Shown piece by piece: positions 26,824 to 35,204 of a stretch of DNA of 64,000 nucleotides. The position numbers and the translations under genes were made by a program. The notes under the pieces were generated by a model. It saw nothing but the letters and a program-made list of their open reading frames with translations, was not told where the DNA came from and made no database searches. Positions within the stretch are counted from its first letter, which is position 1, and each line of letters starts with the position of its first letter. Source of the stretch: Clostridia bacterium (GTDB taxonomy: Bacteria > Bacillota > Clostridia > Christensenellales > Aristaeellaceae); NCBI GenBank assembly GCA_017430225.1, contig JAFRNK010000124.1:80885-144884 (forward strand), read 5' to 3'.

Positions 26824-27711
26824 ATGAATGACAAGAGATATCTCAAAGGGCATTTGTTTTCCCTTCTCTGCATTATTGCGTGGGGAACCTCGTTCCTGGT
26901 AAGCAAGAATCTGCTGAAGGATCTTACCTCAGTGCAGCTGATGATGCTGCGCTTTGTGATCGCATGGCTTGCAATCTGGGCGATATACCCGAAATGGCAT
27001 TTCAATTGGCGGGAAGAAGGAAGGTTTGTCGTTTTTTCCCTGGTTGGAAACACGCTGTATTATCTTGCGGAAAATACAGCGCTGCAGCTGACGCTGGTCA
27101 GCAATGTCAGCATTCTGGTTTCCGCTGCTCCGATCGCTACCGCATTGATGCTGCGTCTGTTTGAACGCGATGAGAGGCTGTCGCGGCGCCAGATCGTCGG
27201 GATCGGGATCGCTTTCTTCGGTGTGCTGTTTGTCGTATTCAACGGTGTGTTCGTGTTGAAACTGAATCCTCTCGGGGATCTTCTGGCGCTTGCCGCGGCG
27301 TTCTGCTGGGCATTGTACGGGTTTATCGCCAAACGGGTGATGGACAAGTACGACACGTTCCTGAGCCCCCGCAAGCTGATGTTCTACGGGATGGTCACGA
27401 CCGCGCCTCTTCTGCTGTTTGAAAAGGGCAGCATGCCGGAAATCGGACGGCTGTCATTAGGGGATGTCTGCGGCCTGCTGTACCTGGGCCTCATATGCAG
27501 CGCTGTCTGCTATCTCATGTGGAACGCAGCGATTGCGGAGATCGGCGCGATGAAGACGAATCTCTATGTTTATGCCGTTCCGGTCGTAACCATGATTGCC
27601 AGCGCCGCTTTCCTTGAAGAGGCGATCACCTGGGGCGGCGCGATCGGCATCGCGCTGGTGGTGGGCGGAATGCTGCTGAGCAGCTTGAACAGGCGCGTTC
27701 CCGAGGAGTGA
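26824..27711 (+). CDS. EamA-family (DMT superfamily) transporter
   Basis: 295 residues, ten predicted helices arranged as two EamA repeats (FSLLCIIAWGTSFLVSKNLL; LALAAAFCWALYGFIAKRVM). The N-terminal repeat has AENTALQLTLVSNVSILVSAAPI and the C-terminal AAIAEIGAMKTNLYVYAVPVVTMI, both typical. It probably exports a metabolite such as an amino acid. ATG at 26824 was chosen over the ATG at 26809, which touches the AGAGGA ribosome site; spacing for 26824 is somewhat long. A -10-like TATAAT lies at 26740-26745. Confidence 0.92.
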   Translation: MNDKRYLKGHLFSLLCIIAWGTSFLVSKNLLKDLTSVQLMMLRFVIAWLAIWAIYPKWHFNWREEGRFVVFSLVGNTLYYLAENTALQLTLVSNVSILVSAAPIATALMLRLFERDERLSRRQIVGIGIAFFGVLFVVFNGVFVLKLNPLGDLLALAAAFCWALYGFIAKRVMDKYDTFLSPRKLMFYGMVTTAPLLLFEKGSMPEIGRLSLGDVCGLLYLGLICSAVCYLMWNAAIAEIGAMKTNLYVYAVPVVTMIASAAFLEEAITWGGAIGIALVVGGMLLSSLNRRVPEE

Positions 27712-27767
27712 ACAGTGTCCCGGTGCGTCGCGGAAAAACACGTGAATTATAATGCGGAGGTGTATCG

Positions 27768-28091
27768 ATGAGTTCGATTCAGTACCATAAGCTTGTGCGT
27801 GACAGGATTCCTGCAATCATTGAAAAAGCGGGAAAGAAATGCAGGACTGCGATTCTTTCCGACGGTGAATACCTTGCGATGCTGGACGAAAAGCTGAATG
27901 AGGAACTGGCTGAATACCAGGAAAGCAAATCGCTGGAGGAGCTTGCCGATTTGCTGGAAGTCATGCACGCTGTAGCTGCCGCGCGCGGGAGTTCATTCGA
28001 GCAAGTGGAAAGCATACGGCGGGATAAAGCTGAAAAGCGCGGAGGGTTTACAGAACGGATCCTTCTGCTGGAAGTCCGGTCGGAGGAATGA
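27768..28091 (+). CDS. MazG-like nucleotide pyrophosphohydrolase (house-cleaning NTPase type)
   Basis: 107 residues. The pattern YHKLVRDRIPAIIEKAG, then EKLNEELAEYQES and LEELADLLEVMHAVAAARG is the all-alpha NTP-pyrophosphohydrolase fold with the EExxE...ExxD metal site. It likely removes pyrophosphate from unwanted nucleotides. GCGGAGGT precedes the ATG. It follows the EamA gene by 56 nt. Confidence 0.9.
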   Translation: MSSIQYHKLVRDRIPAIIEKAGKKCRTAILSDGEYLAMLDEKLNEELAEYQESKSLEELADLLEVMHAVAAARGSSFEQVESIRRDKAEKRGGFTERILLLEVRSEE

Positions 28092-28195
28092 CATGGCCCG
28101 GGATCGGGCAGCATCCGGATCAGTGGGTGGAAACTCTTCATTCATCTGATCGGGGATGCGGTACATTATTCTATTCAAGGCGGATGTGAAATAAC

Positions 28196-28966
28196 ATGCT
28201 GATCAAACAGGATTTCTATTTTCATTCACTGGACGCTCACCGTCCGCTTCATATTCGTATTCCGGACTTTGGTGAACCGCCGTTTCCGGTCATGTATTTC
28301 TTTGACGGCCACAACCTGTTTAGGGATGAGGACGCTACCTACGGGAAGTCGTGGGGGCTGGACGCTTTTTGCGCGGCATGGAACAAGCCTATGATCATCG
28401 TCGGCGTGGAATGTGCCCATGAAGGCAATCTCCGGCTATCTGAATATCTGCCCTACGGAACAGAGTATGGATGGCTTCGGGGCATTGAACCCTTGGGGCA
28501 AAAGACCATGGACGGCATTATTTACGAGCTGAAACCCTATATCGACAGCGCCTTCCCGACCATCCCGTTCCGCGAGTGCACCGGCATCGGCGGTTCCAGC
28601 ATGGGCGGCCTGATGGCTGCTTACGCTCTGGTCCATTACAATCAGTACATTTCAAAGGCGGCCTGCCTGTCTCCGGCCATCGGTAGCATCAGCGGCATGC
28701 TCTGGCATGAAATGAACGAGACGGCCCTGAGCCCGGATTCGCGGATCTACCTCTCCTGGGGCACCAACGAAGGATATGGCGGCGTGAAAGACCCATGGGC
28801 TGAGGATACTTCCAGCTGGCTGTATAAAACCTGCAGGGCAACGGCGAACAAGGTGATCAATGCGGGCGGCGCGGGAAAGCTCTACTGCCAGATCGGCGGA
28901 AGCCACTGCGAAGCCGACTGGGAGAAGCAGAACGCCATCTATATGCCCTTTCTGTGGCAGGAATAG
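28196..28966 (+). CDS. Esterase family protein (CE1/esterase D-like alpha/beta hydrolase)
   Basis: 256 residues. The start PVMYFFDGHNLFRDEDATYGKSW, the nucleophile elbow GIGGSSMGGLMAAYAL and the C-terminal GGSHCEADWEKQ (His) are those of the esterase-D/feruloyl-esterase group. No signal peptide, so the enzyme acts in the cytoplasm, perhaps on esters of imported oligosaccharides. The gene starts 105 nt after the pyrophosphohydrolase. Confidence 0.87.
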   Translation: MLIKQDFYFHSLDAHRPLHIRIPDFGEPPFPVMYFFDGHNLFRDEDATYGKSWGLDAFCAAWNKPMIIVGVECAHEGNLRLSEYLPYGTEYGWLRGIEPLGQKTMDGIIYELKPYIDSAFPTIPFRECTGIGGSSMGGLMAAYALVHYNQYISKAACLSPAIGSISGMLWHEMNETALSPDSRIYLSWGTNEGYGGVKDPWAEDTSSWLYKTCRATANKVINAGGAGKLYCQIGGSHCEADWEKQNAIYMPFLWQE

Positions 28967-29045
28967 CGCTGAGAAGCATAGCAGATATTTAGTGTCAAAG
29001 CAGTACCCAATATCCATAATCAGTATTTAAGAGCAAAATAATAAA

Positions 29046-29073
29046 GCCTCCGTTGACCGCAATCAACGGAGGC
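29046..29073 (-). terminator. Terminator after the HIT gene
   Basis: Minus strand: GCCTCCGTTGA / TCAACGGAGGC stem (11 bp) followed by TTTATTATTTT. A second hairpin, ACCATGGCA / TGCCATGGT (29078-29102), lies between it and the HIT stop and can end plus-strand transcription (TTATTGTTTT follows), so the pair serves both convergent genes. Confidence 0.82.
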
Positions 29074-29109
29074 GCAGACCATGGCAAATTTCGTGCCATG
29101 GTTATTGTT

Positions 29110-29544
29110 TTATAAATTCGCTTTGATTTTTTCGATCATTTCTGCGTATTCAGTCTCACTGAGCTTGGTCTGGCCGGGATTCATGGCGAACACGCCGCCC
29201 CACTCGAAACCATCCCGATACTTCGGCACGAGATGGACGTGCAGGTGACAGCCGGTGTCTCCATACGCGCCGTAGTTGATTTTCTCCGGATGGAAGGCGG
29301 CGTGGATGGCTTTCGCCGCGCGGGCGACATCCTCGATGAAGGCGGCGCGGTCTTCCGGGCTGATGTCAACGATCTCGCTGACGTGGTCCTTGTAGGCTAC
29401 GATGCAGCGGCCGGGATGGCTCTGTTCCCGAAATAGGATGAGCCGGCTGACTGACAGCTCGCAGATGGGAATGCCAAAGGAATCCAGCAGTTCGCCGCCC
29501 ATGCAATACCCGCACTTGCTGCGCGGGGCTTCCTGTTCGGTCAT
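29110..29544 (-). CDS. HIT-family nucleotide hydrolase/transferase
   Basis: 144 residues from the ATG at 29544, seven bases after AGAGGTG. The histidine triad is CHLHVHLVPKY, preceded by GYCMGGELLDSF with a CxxC-type pair (KCGYC) and INYGAYGD. HIT proteins hydrolyse nucleotidyl phosphoramidates or diadenosine polyphosphates in the cytoplasm. Confidence 0.92.
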   Translation of the reverse strand: MTEQEAPRSKCGYCMGGELLDSFGIPICELSVSRLILFREQSHPGRCIVAYKDHVSEIVDISPEDRAAFIEDVARAAKAIHAAFHPEKINYGAYGDTGCHLHVHLVPKYRDGFEWGGVFAMNPGQTKLSETEYAEMIEKIKANL

Positions 29545-29620
29545 TTTACGCACCTCTTGTCTTTTGTATTGTCCGGGTTACGGCATCTTCAGTTAATTTC
29601 AGCACGTTTCCGCGAGCGGA

Positions 29621-31072
29621 TCACTGCATGAGTTCATCATACAGCGCCAGGTACTTGTCCGCGCTGCTGGTCCAGGAAACGTCCTTGCGCATGTTGCGCT
29701 TCACCATCTCGTCCCAGGCGTAGCGGTCGGTGAAATAAACGGTCTTTGCGTCGTTCACCGTGCCAAGCAGGTGGTCCGCGTCATACCAGCTGAAGGTGAA
29801 GCCGTTGCCATCCCCGCCGGAGAAGGGCAGGACGGTATCCTTCAGGCCGCCGGTCTCCCGGACGATCGGTACGGTGCCGTAACGCATGGCGATCAGCTGA
29901 GTCAGGCCGCAGGGCTCGAAAAGGCTGGGCACCAGGAAGGCGTCCGCGCCGGCATAGATCAGGTGGGCAAGCTGCTCATTGTAGGAGATATAGGCGCAGA
30001 CGCTGCCCTTGTATTCCCCTTCATAATACCGGAAAGCGTTCTCGTACCGTGGGTCGCCCGTGCCGAGAACCACCAGTTGTGTGTTGCCGTCGATCATCTG
30101 CGGGACGATCGCATTCACAAGATCCAGGCCTTTCTGGTCTGTCAGGCGGGAAACCAGGCCAATGACCATTTTATGCTCATCCTGATCCAGCCCCAATCTC
30201 TCCTGGAGGGCGGTTTTGTTGGTCTTTTTGCGCTCAATGGCGTTATCCACGTCATATTGCGCGGCCAGCAGCTGATCCGCAGCCGGATCCCACTGGTCCA
30301 CGTCGATGCCATTCACGATACCGCTCAGACGCGGGCTGTGATACCGCAGGTGCGCATCCAGCCCTTCGCCGTAGGCCTCGGTCTGGATCTCCTGCGCATA
30401 GGTCTCGCTGACGGTGGTGATGCGATCTGCGAAGGCGATGCCGCCCTTGAACATGTTGGCTTCCTGCTCGTTCCATTTCAGTACTGGATAGTCGAACAGG
30501 TCGTCCCGCAGGCCGGACCAGTACTTCAGGTGCGGGATGCTGCAGATGCCCTGGAAACGGAGGTTGTGGATCGTCAGGATCGTCTTTGCTGCGCCGACGG
30601 GCGTATCCCAGAACTTGGTCCGCTTGTACAGCGGCACAAGCGCGGCCTGCCAGTCGTGGCAGTGGATGATGTCCGGCGCCCATCCGAGGTAGTTCATGAT
30701 CGCCAGGGAAGCCTTGGCGAAGTAGCAGTACTTCGGAATGTCCTCCCACAGGCCCGTGTAGGGATTGCCCCAGTCAAAGAACTCCTTGTTCTCGACGAAG
30801 TCGTAGATGACGCCGTCCTTTTCCAGTTCCATGATGCCGACGAAGAAGGTGCGGCCTTCCAGGGTCAGATCCATCATGAAGGAACCCTTGTACTCCATTT
30901 GGTCCTTGTATTTCTGCGGGATGCAGGCGTACAGCGGGATGATGACCCGAACCTCGCACCCTTCACCCACCAGGGCACGGGGCAGCGCGTACATTACGTC
31001 TCCCAGACCGCCCGTTTTCACAAACGGATAGCATTCTGAGCCGATGAAAGCGATATTACGTTTTTCCGCCAT
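29621..31072 (-). CDS. glgA: Glycogen synthase
   Basis: 483 residues, the normal bacterial length (GT5). Signatures: the N-terminal ADP-glucose loop KTGGLGDVMYALPRAL, IIHCHDWQAALVPLY, RLTDQKGLDLV in the second Rossmann fold and the C-terminal PSLFEPCGLTQLIAMRYGTVPIVRETGGL. It extends alpha-1,4-glucan from ADP-glucose. The ATG at 31072 follows CGGAGG by nine bases. Other glg genes are not adjacent. Downstream is the HIT gene. Confidence 0.95.
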   Translation of the reverse strand: MAEKRNIAFIGSECYPFVKTGGLGDVMYALPRALVGEGCEVRVIIPLYACIPQKYKDQMEYKGSFMMDLTLEGRTFFVGIMELEKDGVIYDFVENKEFFDWGNPYTGLWEDIPKYCYFAKASLAIMNYLGWAPDIIHCHDWQAALVPLYKRTKFWDTPVGAAKTILTIHNLRFQGICSIPHLKYWSGLRDDLFDYPVLKWNEQEANMFKGGIAFADRITTVSETYAQEIQTEAYGEGLDAHLRYHSPRLSGIVNGIDVDQWDPAADQLLAAQYDVDNAIERKKTNKTALQERLGLDQDEHKMVIGLVSRLTDQKGLDLVNAIVPQMIDGNTQLVVLGTGDPRYENAFRYYEGEYKGSVCAYISYNEQLAHLIYAGADAFLVPSLFEPCGLTQLIAMRYGTVPIVRETGGLKDTVLPFSGGDGNGFTFSWYDADHLLGTVNDAKTVYFTDRYAWDEMVKRNMRKDVSWTSSADKYLALYDELMQ

Positions 31073-31442
31073 GAATTTGTTCCTCCGTCTCAAAGATTAA
31101 TGTTGTGCTTTTGCCGACAAAGAAATAGGTAACTCTGCCGTGCTGATGCAGCGGTGGATACCGTCATACGCGCATTTTTATCGAAAATGCCTGGAGGTAT
31201 CCGTGAAGAAGCATTGTCGGCTTTCTTGTATCCATAGTAACACAATCGACCGATTATGACAAGCGCTTTTTTCCGGATGCCGGCGCTGAGAAAGTGCCGT
31301 TTTGCCCAATATACCTTCATCCGCACGAGAAACGGGGACCATCTGAATCCCTGCTCAATATGCCGGAAAATGTTATACAACTTCTCATATTTGGGTTTCC
31401 GGTGAGCGGAATACTCTGTTCACCCTTCTGAAACAAGGCCTG
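31073..31442 (-). promoter_or_regulatory. Promoter and structured leader of glgA
   Basis: Minus-strand TTGTCA (31257-31262), 17-bp spacer, TACTAT (31234-31239). The transcript would have a leader of about 155 nt. GCCGACAA (31113-31120) and TTGTCGGC (31214-31221) form a perfect 8-bp inverted repeat that could close the leader into a long stem. A 96-codon minus-strand open frame here has no ribosome site and looks non-coding. 31263-31442 shows nothing else. Confidence 0.5.
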
Positions 31443-32213
31443 TCATGGTTTTCCGGTGAAAAGCGCAGGCAGCGCATTGAACAGATACCGGAAGATCGTC
31501 TCATAATCATGGATACCATCTTCCAGCACTTCATATTTCAGCTTGTCTCCGAACACGGCGGGATACTTTCCCATTGCTTTGATTTGCGCGTCGAGGTTCG
31601 GGAAGGCAATATCCTTTGAACCGGTGATCGCATAGATCCGGAAGTCGGGGGAGCCTTGCCTGCTGACGGCGTAAACAAGCTCCATAGCGGTCTTTTCGGG
31701 AAATCTGCCGCCGCCGGTTTCGCTGCAAACCCAGCAATCACCGCTGAGCGGGAGGAACCAGTAGAATAAGTCAAGCGCCTGGAGAAACGCGTACCAGGTT
31801 GTAACGCCGCCCATGGAGAAACCGCTTATTGCTCGGTTTTCCCGTGTAAAGCTGACGCCTGTATGGGCTTCCACTAACGGAAAAATCTGTTTCCTCAGTT
31901 CTGTGCAGAATCTTTTCACAACAATGCCTGATGAAGCAGGGCTCTTATCCTTTTCCTCGGGGTCATAGAAGCAAGGTGAAACAATATAAAGCGGATCAAG
32001 AATACCGCTGTCGATCATGTGGTCCACCATGTTCAAAAATTCCGGACAGAAAAAGGAGTGCTGATCACCGCCGCCGCCATGGATCAGGTAGAGGATGCGG
32101 CCTGATGGCGCAATCGGAGTATACAACAGCAGGGATTTCTCCCCATAATCGAGCGCAGTGACTGTTCCGGCATTCTCACATTTTGTTGTAAATTCTGTGG
32201 GTATCGTCAGCAT
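31443..32213 (-). CDS. Esterase (CE1-like alpha/beta hydrolase)
   Basis: 256 residues. The oxyanion region LYLIHGGGGDQHSFF, the nucleophile AISGFSMGGVTTWYAF and the C-terminal GIHDYETIFRYL (His) fit the CE1 feruloyl/acetyl-xylan esterase fold. No signal peptide. ATAAGGAG precedes the ATG at 32213. It stands alone, with a 335-nt gap to the amt terminator. Substrate cannot be read; feruloyl or acetyl esters are the usual ones. Confidence 0.85.
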   Translation of the reverse strand: MLTIPTEFTTKCENAGTVTALDYGEKSLLLYTPIAPSGRILYLIHGGGGDQHSFFCPEFLNMVDHMIDSGILDPLYIVSPCFYDPEEKDKSPASSGIVVKRFCTELRKQIFPLVEAHTGVSFTRENRAISGFSMGGVTTWYAFLQALDLFYWFLPLSGDCWVCSETGGGRFPEKTAMELVYAVSRQGSPDFRIYAITGSKDIAFPNLDAQIKAMGKYPAVFGDKLKYEVLEDGIHDYETIFRYLFNALPALFTGKP

Positions 32214-32506
32214 GGCAGATTCTCCTTATTGTAAAGTGATCAGATTCCCGGTCTTTGCATATCAACCAGGGGATGATGGCAGTTCTCTTTCCTCAATTAT
32301 AACAAATGACTGATTTTCATTCAACTCTCAATATTGCGATAATGCATGAATCTGTCGAAACCCAAGCAATGCATTCGATACGTTTTGTGACTGATTTGAT
32401 CTGCCTTTTTCAAGCTGTTTCCGGACATCTGATTCTACCCCTCAAATTTATCGCATGATCATGGGAATCTCATATGAGAAAACCATAGTCTCAGGGGAAA
32501 GGAAAA
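32214..32506. other. AT-rich intergenic stretch
   Basis: About 290 nt between the esterase start and the amt terminator. It is noticeably AT-richer than the genes and presumably holds the esterase promoter; I see no gene, repeat or clear promoter box pair. Confidence 0.5.
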
Positions 32507-32533
32507 GCCCCGAAAACGCAGTGTTTTCGGGGC
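32507..32533 (-). terminator. Terminator after amt
   Basis: Minus strand: GCCCCGAAAAC with GTTTTCGGGGC, an 11-bp stem and 5-nt loop, followed by TTTTCC. It lies 15 nt past the amt stop. Confidence 0.88.
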
Positions 32534-32548
32534 AGTGCATGTAGCTGT

Positions 32549-34252
32549 TCACTCGTCAGACTGCAAAGCGTCGTATCCTTCCTCGCCGGTACGTACGCGG
32601 ATCACGTTTTCCACGTCCTGCACAAAGATTTTTCCATCGCCGATATGGCCGGTGTGAAGGACGCTGCAGGCGGTATCGATCACCTGGCGGACCGGCACCT
32701 TGCTGACAACAATATCTACCTGCACTTTGGGCAGCAAGGTTACTTCCACAGGTGTGCCGCGGTAGTATTCCGGCTTGCCCTTCTGCATGCCGTAGCCCAT
32801 CACATTGGTGACGGTCATGCCGGTGATCCCGATTGTGTTCATGGCATTCTTCAGGCTTTCCAGGCTGGCAGGACGGCAAATGATCTGGACTCTGGTGTAT
32901 ACATGCTCATCCGGCGATTTCTCTTTTGCCTTGCGGGGAGCAGGCTTAGCATCGGCGGATACAGATACGGGTACGGCTTCTGTTTCAGCCAGGCTCCCGT
33001 CAGGCAGGACAGAAAAGCCGGAATAGGCAGTGACAAGTCCATGCTCGGAGCGATCCAGACCCATCGTTTCATCCGCAGCGTCAGCCCGCAGGCCGATGGC
33101 CTTTTTGATCAGGACAAACACCAAAGTAATCACTGCTGCGGTCCACGCGATTGTGCTAGCGACGCCCAGCAGCTGGATGCCCAGGAATTTGAGCCCGCCG
33201 CCATAAAACACGCCCTTCATGGTGGATATGCCGGTGGCGAAAAAGCCGGTCAGGATAGTACCCAATGCGCCGCAGACCCCGTGCACTGAAATCGCGCCGA
33301 CCGGGTCATCGATCCTGGCCACCTTGTCGAAGAATTCGACCGACAGCACTACTGCAAAACCGCAGCAGATGCCGATGACCGCCGCCCCGAAGGGATTGAC
33401 CGCGTCGCAGCCGGCCGTGATCCCCACCAGGCCGGCCAGGGATGCGTTGAAGGTCATGGATACGTCGGGTTTGCCGTAGCGCAGCCAGGTGAACAGCATC
33501 GTCACCAGAGTCGCGAGCGCCGCAGCCAGGTTGGTGTTGAAGAATACCATTCCGGCTGAGGTGATCAGGTCGTCGCTGTCCATGCCTACGGTGGATGCGC
33601 CATTGAAACCGAACCAGCAGAACCACAGGATGAACACACCCAAGGCAGCGATGGACAGGTTATGGCCAAGAATAGCCTTGGGCTTGCCGTCTTTGCCGTA
33701 TTTTCCGATACGGGGCCCCAGGATCTTTGCGCCGATCAGGGCGCACACGCCGCCCACCATATGCACGGCAGTGGAACCGGCAAAATCATGAAACCCAAGG
33801 TCCGCGAGCCAGCCGCCGCCCCAGATCCAATGGCCGGATACCGGGTAGATAAACAGCGATATCGCAGCGGAGTAGATGCAGTACGCGGAAAACTTTGTAC
33901 GTTCGGCCATCGCGCCGGACACGATGGTCGCCGACGTGGCACAGAAAACCGTCTGGAAAATCGCGTATGCCCACAGAGGGACCCCAGCTGGCAGGATGTG
34001 GCTGTAATCTCCCATGATGAATGGATCGATCCAGCCAAAGAGCGCTGAGCCGGTGCCGAACATGATGCCATAACCGAACAGCCAGTACAGAGGAGTGCCG
34101 ATACAGAAATCCATCAGGTTCTTCATCAGGATGTTACCGGTGTTCTTGGCCCGGGTAAAGCCGGCTTCACACATGGCAAAGCCTGCCTGCATGAAGAAAA
34201 CCAGCGCTGCGCCGAGCAATACCCAGATAGTGTTTGCGGGAGAATAAGTCAT
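32549..34252 (-). CDS. amt: Ammonium transporter fused to a P-II signalling domain
   Basis: 567 residues. Residues 1-410 are an Amt channel with about eleven helices (FFMQAGFAMCEAGFTRAKN, DFAGSTAVHMVGGVCALIG, SLAGLVGITAGCDAV, SVHGVCGALGTILTGFF, the last two with the pore His). After a linker (KPAPRKAKEK) residues 455-567 are a GlnB/GlnK domain: VQIICRPASLESLKNAM, GMTVTNVMGYGMQKGK, YYRGTPVEVTLLPKV and HIGDGKIFVQDVENVIRVRTGEEG. P-II normally binds Amt as a separate trimer to close it. The T-loop Tyr51 uridylylation site is Val here. The ATG at 34252 follows GGAAGTGA. Confidence 0.93.
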   Translation of the reverse strand: MTYSPANTIWVLLGAALVFFMQAGFAMCEAGFTRAKNTGNILMKNLMDFCIGTPLYWLFGYGIMFGTGSALFGWIDPFIMGDYSHILPAGVPLWAYAIFQTVFCATSATIVSGAMAERTKFSAYCIYSAAISLFIYPVSGHWIWGGGWLADLGFHDFAGSTAVHMVGGVCALIGAKILGPRIGKYGKDGKPKAILGHNLSIAALGVFILWFCWFGFNGASTVGMDSDDLITSAGMVFFNTNLAAALATLVTMLFTWLRYGKPDVSMTFNASLAGLVGITAGCDAVNPFGAAVIGICCGFAVVLSVEFFDKVARIDDPVGAISVHGVCGALGTILTGFFATGISTMKGVFYGGGLKFLGIQLLGVASTIAWTAAVITLVFVLIKKAIGLRADAADETMGLDRSEHGLVTAYSGFSVLPDGSLAETEAVPVSVSADAKPAPRKAKEKSPDEHVYTRVQIICRPASLESLKNAMNTIGITGMTVTNVMGYGMQKGKPEYYRGTPVEVTLLPKVQVDIVVSKVPVRQVIDTACSVLHTGHIGDGKIFVQDVENVIRVRTGEEGYDALQSDE

Positions 34253-34284
34253 ATAGCTCACTTCCGTTTCTGCAGATTTCCAAC

Positions 34285-34322
34285 AAAAAAGGCGCAGGGT
34301 GCTTCAAGCACACCCTTGCGCC
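34285..34322 (-). terminator. Promoter-proximal terminator (attenuator) in the amt leader
   Basis: Minus strand: GGCGCA-A-GGGTG (34322-34311) pairs with CACCCTGCGCC (34301-34291) and runs into TTTTTT (34290-34285); outer CCAACAA/TTGTTGG can extend the stem. It begins only about 10 nt after the transcription start expected from the promoter at 34339-34367 and lies inside the amt 5' leader, so amt expression needs antitermination. It could also stop readthrough from the ABC operon. Confidence 0.75.
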
Positions 34323-34338
34323 TTGTTGGAATGAGGGG

Positions 34339-34367
34339 ATTTTAAGCTGTCAACAGCCGTTTGTCAA
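34339..34367 (-). promoter_or_regulatory. Strong promoter of amt
   Basis: Minus-strand TTGACA (34362-34367), 17-bp spacer, TAAAAT (34339-34344): near-consensus sigma-70. Start of transcription is expected near 34332. Confidence 0.85.
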
Positions 34368-34409
34368 GGGGAAAACAGTCAAAGAACAATCACCCGACCG
34401 GAAAACAAA

Positions 34410-35204
34410 CTATGAAAGCAGCGCCCTGTCATTGGCGAATTCTTCGCCGCTGGCTTTGAAAAAGGCGGTCATCAGATTCTCTACGGTAAGGTTTTTCTTC
34501 TGTTCTCCGGAGATATCCAGGATGATTTTGCCGTCATTCATCATGATCAGGCGGTTGCCGTAGCGGATGGCGTCCCGCATGTTATGCGTGACCATGAGCG
34601 TCATCAGCCTGTTTTCCGTGACGATCTTTTCTGAAAGCTGCAATACCTTTTCGGCAGTGCGCGGGTCGAGGGCAGCGGTATGCTCGTCCAGCAGCAGCAG
34701 TTTTGGTTTCTTTAATGTAGCCATCAGGAGCGTCAGCGCCTGCCGCTGTCCGCCGGACAGCAAGCCCACTTTGGCAGTCATCCGGTTTTCCAGGCCCAAA
34801 CCCAGAGTCGCCAGTTGTTCCCGGTACTGATTTCTTTCCGCGCGTGTGATTCCTGGCTTCAGGGTCCGCCTTTCTCCCCGGCGCGCGGCAAGGGCAAGAT
34901 TTTCCTCGATCTGCATAGTAGCGGCCGTGCCCGTCATGGGGTCCTGAAATACCCTGCCCAGCAGCGGAGCACGCCGATGTTCAGGCAGGCGGGAAACATC
35001 CGTCTTATCGATCATGATGCTGCCCTGATCAATGGGCCACACCCCGGCAATAGCGTTGAGCATGGTGGATTTTCCGGCTCCGTTGCCGCCGATCACGGTG
35101 ACGAAGTCCCCGTCATTCAAATGCAGGCTCAGGCCGTCCAGCGCAACCTTCTCGTTGACGGTTTTTGCGTTGAAGGTTTTCCTCACATCGATCAGATCAA
35201 GCAT
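34410..35204 (-). CDS. ABC transporter ATPase (TrpZ-type aromatic amino acid uptake)
   Basis: 264 residues. Walker A VIGGNGAGKSTML, signature LSGGQRQALTLL, Walker B KLLLLDEHTAALDPRTA and the switch His in MVTHNMRDAI. It powers the transporter formed with the two genes before it. It overlaps the permease stop by 8 nt, with AAAGGAGG before the ATG. The last gene of the operon; no clear terminator follows until the amt leader hairpin. Confidence 0.94.
   Translation of the reverse strand: MLDLIDVRKTFNAKTVNEKVALDGLSLHLNDGDFVTVIGGNGAGKSTMLNAIAGVWPIDQGSIMIDKTDVSRLPEHRRAPLLGRVFQDPMTGTAATMQIEENLALAARRGERRTLKPGITRAERNQYREQLATLGLGLENRMTAKVGLLSGGQRQALTLLMATLKKPKLLLLDEHTAALDPRTAEKVLQLSEKIVTENRLMTLMVTHNMRDAIRYGNRLIMMNDGKIILDISGEQKKNLTVENLMTAFFKASGEEFANDRALLS

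Noticed and set aside
31090-31380. 96-codon minus-strand open frame upstream of glgA
   Set aside because: It spans the glgA promoter and leader, has no ribosome site and no recognisable features.
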